A DNA stretch of 64,000 nt from NCBI RefSeq assembly GCF_007004735.1, contig NZ_ML660182.1, positions 124,001-188,000 on the forward strand, read 5' to 3'. This document shows, piece by piece, positions 8,398 to 16,653 of the stretch. The notes beneath the pieces are model-generated. The model did not search any database. It worked only from the letters and a program-made list of their open reading frames with translations, and was not told where the DNA came from. The first letter of the stretch is position 1; the number at the start of each line of letters is the position of its first letter. A program made the position numbers and the translations under genes. Source of the stretch: Salinigranum halophilum (GTDB taxonomy: Archaea; Halobacteriota; Halobacteria; Halobacteriales; Haloferacaceae).

Positions 8398-9048
8398 ATG
8401 AACAGGCGGGACTTTCTCCGGACGGCCGGGGGTGCGTCCGTCGCCGCGACAGCCGCTGCGGGCACCGCCGCCGCACAGGAAGAAGGTGGTGGTGGCAACG
8501 TCCAGCCCGACTGGGGTGGATATCTCGACGGCATCGACGGTGGCTACCAGGACCTCCGCGGCACCAGCGAAGTGACCGTGGAGGTCGGTGCCAGCGGTAA
8601 CGGCGGCGCACTCGCGTTCGCACCGGCAGGAATCTGGATCGACCCTGGAACGACCGTGATCTGGGAGTGGACCGGCGAGGGCGGTGGCCACAACGTCGTC
8701 GCCAGCGAGGGACCGGCGTCGCTCGACAGCGGCGCGCCCGTGGCCGAGGCCGGGACGACCTTCGAACACACCTTCTCCGAGGAGGAGGCCGGTATCACGA
8801 AGTACTACTGCTCCCCGCACGAGGCGCTCGGGATGCTCGGTGCCGTCGCCGTCGGTGGCGATGTTCCGACGGTTTCGGTCGGCGGTGGCGGTGGCGAGAA
8901 GGAACTCGAGGAACTCGGCGTCGCGATTCAGGCCCACTGGGTCGGCTCGGCGACCATCCTCGGCATCATCGTCACCATCATCTACACCTTCTACATCCTG
9001 AAGTACGGCGAGTCGCCGAACACGGGCAACACGGGGGGTGGTGAGTGA
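8398..9048 (+). CDS. membrane-anchored halocyanin of the bc complex
   Basis: Type 1 (blue) copper electron carrier facing the cell exterior. The 216-residue protein starts with a twin-arginine signal (NRRDFLRTAGG) ending near AQ-AAQ/E about residue 26, then a plastocyanin-like domain (about 38-165) with the copper ligands His in GGGHNVV, Cys and His in YYCSPHEALGM and the Met of LGM. A single C-terminal membrane helix (about 180-202) anchors it. It is the first gene of the bc operon, in the place where bacterial operons carry the Rieske gene. A close paralogue lies at 34028-34654. The next gene starts inside its stop codon. Confidence 0.93.
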   Translation: MNRRDFLRTAGGASVAATAAAGTAAAQEEGGGGNVQPDWGGYLDGIDGGYQDLRGTSEVTVEVGASGNGGALAFAPAGIWIDPGTTVIWEWTGEGGGHNVVASEGPASLDSGAPVAEAGTTFEHTFSEEEAGITKYYCSPHEALGMLGAVAVGGDVPTVSVGGGGGEKELEELGVAIQAHWVGSATILGIIVTIIYTFYILKYGESPNTGNTGGGE

Positions 9049-9434
9049 TGTCCTCGTCAGGCAGTACGTACGGTGACATCCACCGCTACGAGTCGGCGCG
9101 GGAGTCGACCTCCGCCGCCATCGGCATCGTCCTCCTCACGGTCATCGAGGTGGTGTTCGTGTTCCTCTTCACGTACGGACTGGTCTCCGGGTGGGGCCTG
9201 ACCGACTTGGGGAACATGTTCCTCGGCGGCGTCCTCGCCGTCATCTTCGTCGACCTGGCGTTCATCCTCGCGCTCTACCGCAAGGAGTTCCTCCCGGACG
9301 TGATGATCGTCAAGAAGCGTCGGCGCAAGTGGGAGGACCTCTACATCCGTGAGGAAGACGTCGACGGTGAGACCCTCGGCGACGGTGCCTGGGACACGGT
9401 GAAGCGCGCGGTCTACCCATACTACAAGCGATAA
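9048..9434 (+). CDS. two-span membrane subunit of the bc operon
   Basis: A 128-residue protein whose ATG at 9048 shares a base with the stop of the halocyanin gene (TGATG), so translation is coupled. Two membrane helices lie near residues 24-47 and 55-77; the C-terminal half is basic then acidic (KKRRRKWEDLYIREEDVDG) and ends in VYPYYKR, probably on the cytoplasmic side. A GTG three bases earlier is an alternative start. Its place between halocyanin and cytochrome b in one operon marks it as a likely structural subunit of the complex. Confidence 0.85.
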   Translation: MSSSGSTYGDIHRYESARESTSAAIGIVLLTVIEVVFVFLFTYGLVSGWGLTDLGNMFLGGVLAVIFVDLAFILALYRKEFLPDVMIVKKRRRKWEDLYIREEDVDGETLGDGAWDTVKRAVYPYYKR

Positions 9435-9436
9435 CC

Positions 9437-10234
9437 ATGAGTCTAGAAAAGAAAGACGAGTACGACCACAAAGCCTGGTTGAAGTCCAAGGAGGACCTCA
9501 CGAAGGTCGAGCAGTTCTTCCTGCTCGGGCTCATCTACGTCGACAAGCGGCTTCGCGTCGTCGACTACCTGGAGCTGATGGAGACCCTCTACTACCGGGT
9601 CAACCTCCAGATGCCGAAGAGCCACACCGAACAGTACAACCTCGACAACAAGTTCTGGTACTGGTACCCGCTGTACACGCTGGGACTGTTCTCGACGCTC
9701 GCGTACGTCGTCGCGGCCATCTCGGGTGCCCTGCTGGGCTTCTACTACAGCCCCGCCACCACGGGCGACCCCTCGACCGCGTACAACAGCATCGCGTTCA
9801 TCATGCGTGACCTGCAGTTCGGGTTCATGCTCCGCTCCATCCACCGGTGGTCCGCACAGGTGATGGTCGCGGCCGTGTTCCTCCACATGCTCCGCGTGTA
9901 CTTCACCGGGGCGTACAAGGAACCGCGTGAACTCAACTGGATCCTCGGCATCGTCCTCATCAGCCTGACGATGGTGTTCGGGTACACCGGCTACCTGCTC
10001 CCGTGGGACCAGCTGGCGTTCTGGGCCGGCCAGATCGGCGTCGAGATGTCGCTGTCGATACCGCTCGCCGGTGAGTGGGTCGCCCAGCTCCTGTTCGGCG
10101 GCTTCACGCTGAGCCAGGCCACGCTCCAGCGCATGTACATCCTCCACGTGTTCCTGTTACCCTTCGTGGTGACGACCCTCATCGCCATCCACATCGGCAT
10201 CGTCTGGGTGCAGGGCATCGCGGAGCCACACTAA
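9437..10234 (+). CDS. petB: cytochrome b N-terminal half (b6-type) of the bc complex
   Basis: Di-haem quinol-oxidising subunit. The 265-residue protein has four membrane helices and the four haem ligands H136 and H150 (IHRWSAQVMVAAVFLH) and H237 and H252. The spacing is 13 residues between the first pair and 14 between the second, the pattern of cytochrome b6. The segment GYTGYLLPWDQLAFWA is the conserved Qo-site region. An extra acidic N-terminus of about 75 residues precedes helix A. It starts two bases after the preceding stop and is followed by petD, so b6 and subunit IV are split as in b6f complexes. Confidence 0.95.
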   Translation: MSLEKKDEYDHKAWLKSKEDLTKVEQFFLLGLIYVDKRLRVVDYLELMETLYYRVNLQMPKSHTEQYNLDNKFWYWYPLYTLGLFSTLAYVVAAISGALLGFYYSPATTGDPSTAYNSIAFIMRDLQFGFMLRSIHRWSAQVMVAAVFLHMLRVYFTGAYKEPRELNWILGIVLISLTMVFGYTGYLLPWDQLAFWAGQIGVEMSLSIPLAGEWVAQLLFGGFTLSQATLQRMYILHVFLLPFVVTTLIAIHIGIVWVQGIAEPH

Positions 10235-10238
10235 GACA

Positions 10239-11024
10239 ATGAGCAACGAAGACACCGACCCCGAGAACGAGAACGCACAGGAAGCGATGACCGACGGCTC
10301 GGGCAGTCTCGCCGTCCCGCCGGACGACGAGACGCCCTCGTGGGGCGAGCGCAAGGCCCGCAAGACGGGTCTCTCTCGGCTCACCTACGAGTACTTCGAG
10401 CGTGCTCGCCGCGAGGACCAGGACCTCCGCCAGGAGTCGACGTACGTCGAACGCGACGTGCTCGGCTTCCCGACGTGGCCCCACGAGGTCATCCGAAACC
10501 TCTCTATCGCCTCGTTCTTCGTCGGGATGATCCTGTTCCTCTCGGCGACGATGCCGCCACACATCGGTGCGCCGGCCAACCCGTCGTCGACCCCGGCAAT
10601 CATCCTCCCCGACTGGTACCTCTACTGGTCGTTCGGGCTGCTCAAGCTGAACCCGCTGAACCCCGAACTCGCCATCCTCGGCGGGCAGAAGATCATGGCC
10701 GACCGCACGTACGGCGTCCTCGCGAACATGGTCGTCGTCGGCTTCGTCGCCATCGTCCCCTTCCTGAACAAGGGGTCGGCGCGACGGCCCGTCGAGCAGC
10801 CGTTCTGGGCCGCCGTGGGCGTGCTCGGCATCGTGTTCGCCTTCACCATCTCGATCCTGGCCGTACAGAACCTCGTGCCGATGAACCTCAACCTGCTGTT
10901 CGACCTGACGTTCCTCCTGCCCATCGTCGCCGGCGTCGTCACCTACGCCGTGTTGAAGACGATGCGTGAGGGGTACATGTACGACCTCAACCGTCGGTAC
11001 TACCGACTCCGCCCGCCGAAGTAA
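10239..11024 (+). CDS. petD: cytochrome b C-terminal half (subunit IV-like)
   Basis: A 261-residue protein with an acidic N-terminal extension of about 80 residues and then membrane helices near 88-105, 168-190, 200-222 and 230-250. The quinol-site PEWY motif appears as PDWY (residues 124-127, LPDWYLYWSFGLLKLNPLN-type region), as is common in haloarchaea and in b6f complexes with variant residues. It pairs with petB to form the complete cytochrome b. A near-identical second copy lies alone at 54196-54987, with 65 bases identical near the 3' end. Confidence 0.94.
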   Translation: MSNEDTDPENENAQEAMTDGSGSLAVPPDDETPSWGERKARKTGLSRLTYEYFERARREDQDLRQESTYVERDVLGFPTWPHEVIRNLSIASFFVGMILFLSATMPPHIGAPANPSSTPAIILPDWYLYWSFGLLKLNPLNPELAILGGQKIMADRTYGVLANMVVVGFVAIVPFLNKGSARRPVEQPFWAAVGVLGIVFAFTISILAVQNLVPMNLNLLFDLTFLLPIVAGVVTYAVLKTMREGYMYDLNRRYYRLRPPK

Positions 11025-11090
11025 CAGACGCCCGGAATCGACATCCAGCACGACTTACGACCGTTCACCCGTTCTCGCCGGTACCCCACG

Positions 11091-11522
11091 ATGACGACAG
11101 ACACAGACACCACACACGCGTCCAGTGACACGACCACGACGACCGCGTCGGCCCGGTCCGCCACGTCCACGTCCGAGTCGGGGACCAGTCGCCGCGGCCG
11201 CCGCGACGTCGAGGTGCCGATGCGGCTGTACAAGACCGTCACGGTGTTCTCGACGCTCATCGCCGTCGTCACTGTCGTCGCGGGCTTCTTCCTCCTCGAC
11301 GCCGCGACGCTTCAGGTGAGCTTTCTCAGAGCCATCATCATCGCGATACTCGGTGCGGTGGGGCTGTCGGTCCCGACAGGCGTGTTGAGCACCGTCCTCG
11401 CCGTGGTCGGCCTGCTCGTCATCGCCTTCGGAGCCGGTGTCTACACGGTGTCGACCCGCTTCCGCGCGGAAGGGATGGGAAAGTCTCAAGAGGACGCCGG
11501 CGAAGGTGAAAACAATGGCTGA
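11091..11522 (+). CDS. two-span membrane protein of the bc operon
   Basis: A 143-residue protein with a Thr- and Ser-rich N-terminal tail (about 1-45), two membrane helices (about 54-76 and 98-128) and an acidic C-terminus. It follows petD by 66 bases and overlaps the next gene by 8 bases, which indicates co-transcription. No cofactor motif. Probably a small structural subunit or assembly protein of the bc complex. Confidence 0.8.
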   Translation: MTTDTDTTHASSDTTTTTASARSATSTSESGTSRRGRRDVEVPMRLYKTVTVFSTLIAVVTVVAGFFLLDAATLQVSFLRAIIIAILGAVGLSVPTGVLSTVLAVVGLLVIAFGAGVYTVSTRFRAEGMGKSQEDAGEGENNG

Positions 11523-11790
11523 CGAATTCATCAAAGGGCTCGGCATCTTCACCGGTGGTGGACTCGCCTGGCTGACCCTCGCGAGCTGGTATCGGACCCC
11601 CGGCTTCGAGAGCACCCGGCAGCTCATCGCACCGGTGACCGTCTCCGGGGACAACATCTTCAACGCGCTCGGCATCGTGCTGATGGACGTCTTCCTCTGG
11701 TTCACCCTCATCGGCACGCTGGCGTTCTGGGTCCTCATCCCCGCCGCTCGCGAGCTTCGGAAGGCGGTCGAGAACCGCCGCGCCGAGTAG
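11515..11790 (+). CDS. two-span membrane protein, last gene of the bc operon
   Basis: A 91-residue protein from the ATG at 11515 (MADEFIKGLGIF). One hydrophobic stretch lies near 8-25 and a clear membrane helix near 58-80; the end is basic (ARELRKAVENRRAE). Its start lies inside the last codons of the upstream gene, so translation is probably coupled. An in-frame start at 11437 would overlap that gene by 86 bases and is less likely. No cofactor ligand is visible. Confidence 0.8.
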   Translation: MADEFIKGLGIFTGGGLAWLTLASWYRTPGFESTRQLIAPVTVSGDNIFNALGIVLMDVFLWFTLIGTLAFWVLIPAARELRKAVENRRAE

Positions 11791-12193
11791 CGATAACGAA
11801 CGCCTGCACGGTCTTCTACTGCTTGCCGTTATTCGCTTCGCACAGCGCGGACGACGCACACCGCGTCGTGTCTCGGCTCCCGAGTACAGTCTCCCGGGCA
11901 ACCCGGCTCGCTCGCGCTCGACCGCACCGGTGTCGGTGGGACGCCCGACAGCCCGAGCCGCCCCCGACACACGTGCCTCGATGCTCGGTGCGCGAACGAC
12001 GGCCCTCCCGGGGAGTGTCCGACGAGCGCGCACTCCTCGGGTGATGGGTCGCGGTGTCGCCGTCGCGAACACGCGCGTCGTCTCGGCAGGGCCGCGTGTG
12101 CGACGCGCCACTGAGCTCGCGCGCCGAGAGACTCTCCGGTCGCTCGTGGCTACTGCGTCGGACAACCGCGAGAAGGAGGTCGAGCCGTCCGTC
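11791..12193. other. 403-base spacer, no gene seen
   Basis: Spacer between the bc operon and the convergent membrane protein gene. Open frames here are Arg- and Ala-rich translations of GC-rich sequence and lack recognisable domains. It contains a perfect CCGGG-CAA-CCCGG stem (11894-11906) and a distant ATAACG/CGTTAT pair (11793-11798 and 11827-11832). Probably a terminator region; otherwise I see nothing. Confidence 0.5.
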
Positions 12194-12637
12194 TCAGACG
12201 ATAGACGTCCAGATGGGCTCGACGATGAAGAAGAGGGTCTGGTAACCGGCGTACAGCAGCGCGACGAGGGACGCCGTGACCGCCGCCTTTGGCCGTTCCA
12301 TCGTCATCTCGTTTCGGGCTTCGACCTTGCGCGACTCGAACTCGAAGAAGTCCGCGAGGAACACCCCGAGCACGAGGACGGCCATGACCATGCCGCCGTG
12401 CGGTGCGACGATGAGGAAGGCGAACGACGCCAGGATGAGAAGCACCGTCGTGATCGAGTGTGGCATCCACCGCGAGAGCTCGGCGTCGTCGCTGGCTTTC
12501 GCCTGCTCGACGTGTTTGCTGTGTGCGACGAGACGCGTCACCATGTTCGCCAGTAGCAGCGCGAGCACGACGAACGGGACCACCGACTCCGCCGCGACCA
12601 GCGGGTCGAGCGGGACGAGGAACTGAAGCGGTTGCAT
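12194..12637 (-). CDS. four-span membrane protein, function unknown
   Basis: A 147-residue protein with hydrophobic segments near 16-36, 60-80, 82-98 and 120-142, separated by a charged loop (HSKHVEQAKASDDAELSRW) and a second loop (FEFESRKVEARNEMTMERPK). No catalytic motif is visible. Convergent with the bc operon and 24 bases downstream of the NAD-kinase-like gene on the same strand, which suggests co-transcription. Confidence 0.8.
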   Translation of the reverse strand: MQPLQFLVPLDPLVAAESVVPFVVLALLLANMVTRLVAHSKHVEQAKASDDAELSRWMPHSITTVLLILASFAFLIVAPHGGMVMAVLVLGVFLADFFEFESRKVEARNEMTMERPKAAVTASLVALLYAGYQTLFFIVEPIWTSIV

Positions 12638-12661
12638 ACCCGACGTTCGGGCAGGTACTCA

Positions 12662-13393
12662 TTAGAGTTTTTCCAATCGACGCGCACCATCGGCGGGCAG
12701 TGGCGGGCGGAGCAGGTCGACCGTCCGGTCGACAGTGAGCCGAACCGGTTCGTCGACGGTCACCTGCCGTCTCGCGCGTCCGTCGACGACGAGCGAGACG
12801 GGTGACTCGTCGCGTTCGACGTCGAGCGTGACGGGGTCGTCGACCACCCAGGTGCGCGGTTTCGTCGTGTACGGCGACACGGGCACGACGGCGAGGCCCG
12901 TGTCGGCCGCGAGGAGCGGGCCGCCGGTCGCGTGGCTGTAGCCCGCGCTCCCAGCAGGTGTGGCGACGACGACGCCGTCGGCTCGGAACGACCCCAGCAC
13001 CCCCGACGCGTCCGCGACGGTGTACTCGGAGATGTGGGCGGGTTCGCTCGTCACGAGCGCCACATCCAAGAGCCCTCGCGCCTCGTCACCCGCGACGTCG
13101 GCGGACAGGACCGGGTGGGGGACGACCCGCCCGTCGAGCGCGGCCGGGGCGAGGCCGCCGAGGACGTCGCCGACCGCCTCACGCGCGACGCCGTGCCGGC
13201 CGACGCTCGTCGCGACGGGGAGCGCCGGCACCGGAGCCGGGTCGTCGGCCAGCGAGCAGAGTGCGACGTCGCCGACAGCGAGCACGAGGTCGGCCGCCGT
13301 CTCGCGGTCGGCCAGCACGACGCCGCTGTCGTGGAGCACCTCCTCGAACGAGTCGCCGGTCTCCGTGCCGCGAACGGCGACCGTCACCGACAT
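12662..13393 (-). CDS. NAD kinase-like protein lacking the GGDGT motif
   Basis: A 243-residue protein with the C-terminal half of an NAD kinase: ADGVVVATPAGSAGYSHATGGPLL matches the family's TPTGSTAYS-AGGP region, followed by the usual beta-sandwich (VVPVSPYTTKPRTWVVDD, SLVVDG). The N-terminal half is unusual: the family GGDGT loop that binds the ATP phosphates reads AVGDVALC, and the NE-D region reads TSEPAHISEYTV. It is also shorter than typical kinases. It may be a regulatory or NAD-binding relative rather than an active kinase. The ATG at 13393 was chosen (MSVTVAVRGTE). Confidence 0.8.
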   Translation of the reverse strand: MSVTVAVRGTETGDSFEEVLHDSGVVLADRETAADLVLAVGDVALCSLADDPAPVPALPVATSVGRHGVAREAVGDVLGGLAPAALDGRVVPHPVLSADVAGDEARGLLDVALVTSEPAHISEYTVADASGVLGSFRADGVVVATPAGSAGYSHATGGPLLAADTGLAVVPVSPYTTKPRTWVVDDPVTLDVERDESPVSLVVDGRARRQVTVDEPVRLTVDRTVDLLRPPLPADGARRLEKL

Positions 13394-13488
13394 CGGCGTG
13401 CCTCCGTGCGCGTCGCACACATCACGGTCCTCGCTTCGCCTGCACGGATAAAAGTCTCCGCGGTTCTGCGGTCTCGGCGGCGAGCCGG

Positions 13489-14784
13489 TCAGAACGGCCA
13501 GTCGCCGGTCAGGCGCATCCCCTCGGCTTCGCCCTGTCTCTCGAGTGCCGCCGCGACCTGTTCGCCGGGGAGTGCTTCGAGGTCGGCGTCCGCGCGCGCG
13601 AGTTCGACGACGACCTCGGCGAGGAGGACCGCCTGTTCGCGGAACGTGCGCGCTTCGAGTTTGTCGAGCGTGTCCGCCTCGGTGTGGCCCCACCCACGCC
13701 CCCGGTCGCCGGTCTCGGCGGAGACCATACATCCCGGCAGCCCGCGGGCGACGAACGGCCAGTGGTCCGAGTGCGGGAGGTGTTCGGGGACCACGGTCAC
13801 GGGGTGGTCGTACCGTCGGCCGACGCGCTCGAAGGCCTCCCCGACCCCGTCGAACCCGCCTACGTGCGCCTTGAGCGTGCGACCCGCGCACACGCCGTCG
13901 AGGTTGCAGACCGCGCGGACGTCGTCGGCCGTCGCCGCGTCGTGACCGGACCCGACGAGCCCGACCTCCTCGCTGCCGAAACACGCCAGATGCACGCGGG
14001 TGTCGAGGTCGTCCGCCCGCTCTGTGAGGACGCGGGCGACTTCGACCACCATCGCCGTCCCGGCACCGTTGTCCAGCGCACCTTCGGCGATGTCGTGGGC
14101 ATCGACGTGACTCGTCAGGTAGACGGCAGCGTCGGTGTCGGGACCGACGTCGGCGTGGACGTTTCCGCTCTCGGCCTCGGGCACCTCACAGTCGACCCGG
14201 ACGGTCACCGCGGTGTCCGCGTCCCGGCGGGCCAACTGCGCGCCGACCTCCTTCGAGACGCCCACCGCGGGGATGTCGCCGATGGGTGCGTCTTCCGTGC
14301 CGACGCTCCCCGTCGGCGGGAGTTGGCCCGGGACGTGGTTGCGGAAGACGAACGCCGCGGCCCCGGCCTCGACCGCCCGGTAGTACTTCTCGCGGCGGTG
14401 GATGAACCGGTCGACGTGGTCGGGGACGGTCGAGGAGACGAGGACGACGTCGCCCGAGAGGTCCCGGTCGAAGTCCGCGGGGAGGCCGTCGCCCAGGTCG
14501 ACGAGCCGCCCCGTGGCGCTCGCGCTCGGGCTTCGCGGCAGGGCAATCGAGGGGAGTGTGCGGTCGCCAGCGACGACCGCGCTGTCGCCGCGGACCCAGC
14601 CTTGAACCGGGAACGAGTCGACCCGCGCGTCGCGCGCGCCGACGTCCGCGAGCGCCTCGCGTGTCGCTTCCAGCGCCCTGTGTTCCCCCTTCGAGCCGGC
14701 CATCCGGTCGCCGATGTCGACCAGTCGTTCGAGGTGTGACCATCCGACGTCGCTCGTGAACGTGTCGCCGATCCACTCGGTCAT
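13489..14784 (-). CDS. M28 family metallopeptidase (aminopeptidase)
   Basis: Di-zinc exopeptidase, 431 residues from the ATG at 14784. Zinc ligands and catalytic residues are H226 (SHVDAHD), D238 (ALDNGAG), E272/E273 (GSEEVGL), D296 (CNLDGV) and a C-terminal His in GHTEADTLDK. A PA-like inserted domain lies before the catalytic core (about 95-190). No signal peptide, so it probably works in the cytoplasm on peptides. An in-frame start 168 bases upstream adds an unlikely tail. The NAD-kinase-like gene follows after 95 bases. Confidence 0.92.
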   Translation of the reverse strand: MTEWIGDTFTSDVGWSHLERLVDIGDRMAGSKGEHRALEATREALADVGARDARVDSFPVQGWVRGDSAVVAGDRTLPSIALPRSPSASATGRLVDLGDGLPADFDRDLSGDVVLVSSTVPDHVDRFIHRREKYYRAVEAGAAAFVFRNHVPGQLPPTGSVGTEDAPIGDIPAVGVSKEVGAQLARRDADTAVTVRVDCEVPEAESGNVHADVGPDTDAAVYLTSHVDAHDIAEGALDNGAGTAMVVEVARVLTERADDLDTRVHLACFGSEEVGLVGSGHDAATADDVRAVCNLDGVCAGRTLKAHVGGFDGVGEAFERVGRRYDHPVTVVPEHLPHSDHWPFVARGLPGCMVSAETGDRGRGWGHTEADTLDKLEARTFREQAVLLAEVVVELARADADLEALPGEQVAAALERQGEAEGMRLTGDWPF

Positions 14785-15024
14785 GCGCGGACGTCGCAGG
14801 GCCGCCCGGAAACCGTTTCGGTCACTCGCCGCGTCCGGTCGTGTCATGCGCGTCATGAATCTGAGGACACACCACTGAGCGGGGCTCTGTGGGTGAGAAC
14901 CCCGCCGAGCGCCGGTGCTGCCGCACGCGCTATACTTCGCTCTTCGAACCATTGAAACCGACCACGAGAATCCATTCCGATACGTATGATGGTTCAGAGC
15001 ACCGTCACGTGGGGATTTCTGCCA

Positions 15025-15050
15025 TCGACAGCGTTTTATTCACAACCACA
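15025..15050 (+). promoter_or_regulatory. promoter of the thiolase operon
   Basis: TTTTATT (about 15034-15040) is 24-30 bases before the ATG at 15064, and the spacer around it is AT-rich. A leaderless promoter fits. Confidence 0.6.
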
Positions 15051-15063
15051 TGTATATTCGTGC

Positions 15064-16230
15064 ATGACAAACGTTCGCATCGCGGGAGCAACACTGACTC
15101 ACTTCGGGAGTCACCCCACCCGGACGGGACGGGACCTGTTCGCCGAGGCCGCCCTGGGCGCCCGTCAACAGGCCGACGTCCCGCGGGACGACGTCGACGA
15201 AGTCACCTACGGGAACTTCATGGGCGAACTCTCCGAGCGCCAGGGCCATCAAGGCCCCATCATGGCCGAGGCGGCGGGGCTGAACTGTCCCGCGACCCGG
15301 TACGAGGACGCCTGCGCCTCCGCCGGTGTCGCGGTACGGGCGGGCATCTCCGCCATCCGGTCCGGCCGTGCCGACGTCGTCCTCGCCGGCGGGATGGAGC
15401 GGATGACGAACCAGGAGACGGAGAACACGACCGAGTTCCTCGCCATCGCCGCCGACGAGCTGTACGAGGTCCGCGCCGGCATGACGTTCCCGGGCGCCTA
15501 CGCCCTGATGCAGCGCGCCTACATGAACGAGTTCGGCGGTGAGCGGGAGGACTTCGCCCACGTCGCGGTCAAGAACCACGACCACGCCCTCCCGAACGAG
15601 TACGCCCAGTACCGGAGCGCCATCACCGTCGACGACCACCTCGACGCGCCGATGATCTCCGACCCCGTCGGACTGTACGACTCCTGTCCCATCACCGACG
15701 GAGCCGCGGCCGTGATTCTCGTCTCGGAGGAGTACGCCGAGGCCAACGGGTTGGACGCTCCGGTCGCCATCACGGGGACCGGTCAGGGCGGGGACAACAT
15801 CGCGCTCCAGGACCGCGAACACCTCAACCGGACGCCCGCGACGGCGCGCGCCGCCGAGGAGGCGTACGCCGACGCCGGTATCTCCACGGACGACGTGGCC
15901 GCGGTCGAGGTTCACGACTGCTTCACCATCGCCGAGGTACTCGCGCTCGAAGGGCTCGGCTTCTACGAGCCCGGGGAGGCGGTCTCGGCCGCCCGCGACG
16001 GCGAGACGACGAAGCACGGGTCGCTCCCGGTGAACCTCTCGGGCGGGTTGAAGGCGAAGGGGCACCCCGTCGGCGCGACGGGCGCCTCGCAGGTCGTCGA
16101 GATGTTCCGCCTCCTCACGGGGACGCACCCCAACAGCGAGTACGTCGACGGGCGCGTCGGCGTGACACACAACGCGGGTGGCACCGTCGCGAGCGCGGTC
16201 GTCCACGTCCTAGAGGAGGTGGACGTATGA
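15064..16230 (+). CDS. thiolase family protein (acetyl-CoA acetyltransferase-like)
   Basis: A 388-residue thiolase of the archaeal type that partners with a DUF35 protein. The nucleophile is C84 (YEDACASAGVAV); the second active-site region is VEVHDCFTIAE, and the His of KAKGHPVGATGAS is the general base. The C-terminal GVTHNAGGTVASAVV region is also typical. In archaea these enzymes make acetoacetyl-CoA for the mevalonate pathway, often in a complex with HMG-CoA synthase and DUF35. No HMG-CoA synthase is adjacent here, so a degradative or sterol-carrier-type role is also possible. Confidence 0.9.
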   Translation: MTNVRIAGATLTHFGSHPTRTGRDLFAEAALGARQQADVPRDDVDEVTYGNFMGELSERQGHQGPIMAEAAGLNCPATRYEDACASAGVAVRAGISAIRSGRADVVLAGGMERMTNQETENTTEFLAIAADELYEVRAGMTFPGAYALMQRAYMNEFGGEREDFAHVAVKNHDHALPNEYAQYRSAITVDDHLDAPMISDPVGLYDSCPITDGAAAVILVSEEYAEANGLDAPVAITGTGQGGDNIALQDREHLNRTPATARAAEEAYADAGISTDDVAAVEVHDCFTIAEVLALEGLGFYEPGEAVSAARDGETTKHGSLPVNLSGGLKAKGHPVGATGASQVVEMFRLLTGTHPNSEYVDGRVGVTHNAGGTVASAVVHVLEEVDV

Positions 16231-16610
16231 AATCGAAAGCCCGCGACGATGGCTACGACGACCTCCTCGACGCCGTCGAGGAGGGTGAGCCGTACTACCT
16301 CGCGTGTGCGAACGGTCACGGCTCGCTCCCCCCGCGACGGACGTGCCCACACTGTGGTGGGGTCGACCTGTCGGAGGAACCGCTCCCCGAGTCGGGGACC
16401 GTCGAGACGTTCACCACGACCCAGGTCGCCGCGCCATCGTTCTCGTCGAAGGCGCCGTACACGACCGCCGTCGTCGACTTCGGCCCGGTCCGCGTGACGG
16501 GCATCGTCCGCGCCGACGCCGAGGACATCGAGGTCGGGATGCGCGTCGGCCTCGCGGTCGGGCGGAACACGATGACGGGTAACCGGATGCTGACGTTCCA
16601 CCCGCGATAG
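16227..16610 (+). CDS. Zn-ribbon OB-fold protein (DUF35), thiolase partner
   Basis: A 127-residue protein with a rubredoxin-like zinc ribbon and an OB fold. Zinc ligands appear to be C27, H31, C40 and C43 (CANGH ... CPHCG), with the family's PPR before the second pair. Its ATG lies inside the thiolase's final codons (ATGA overlap, 4 bases), so translation is coupled. Family members bridge thiolase to HMG-CoA synthase and bind CoA, so a scaffold role is likely. The His replacing the second Cys is a minor variant. Confidence 0.9.
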   Translation: MKSKARDDGYDDLLDAVEEGEPYYLACANGHGSLPPRRTCPHCGGVDLSEEPLPESGTVETFTTTQVAAPSFSSKAPYTTAVVDFGPVRVTGIVRADAEDIEVGMRVGLAVGRNTMTGNRMLTFHPR

Positions 16611-16653
16611 TCGGCTCGTCGCCGTCACACGCCGGTGCGGACGCAGTCGGCGC

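Noticed and set aside
11419-12165. A 248-codon minus-strand gene in the spacer after the bc operon
   Set aside because: The product is Arg-, Ala- and Ser-rich with no domains and overlaps the last two bc-operon genes in antisense.
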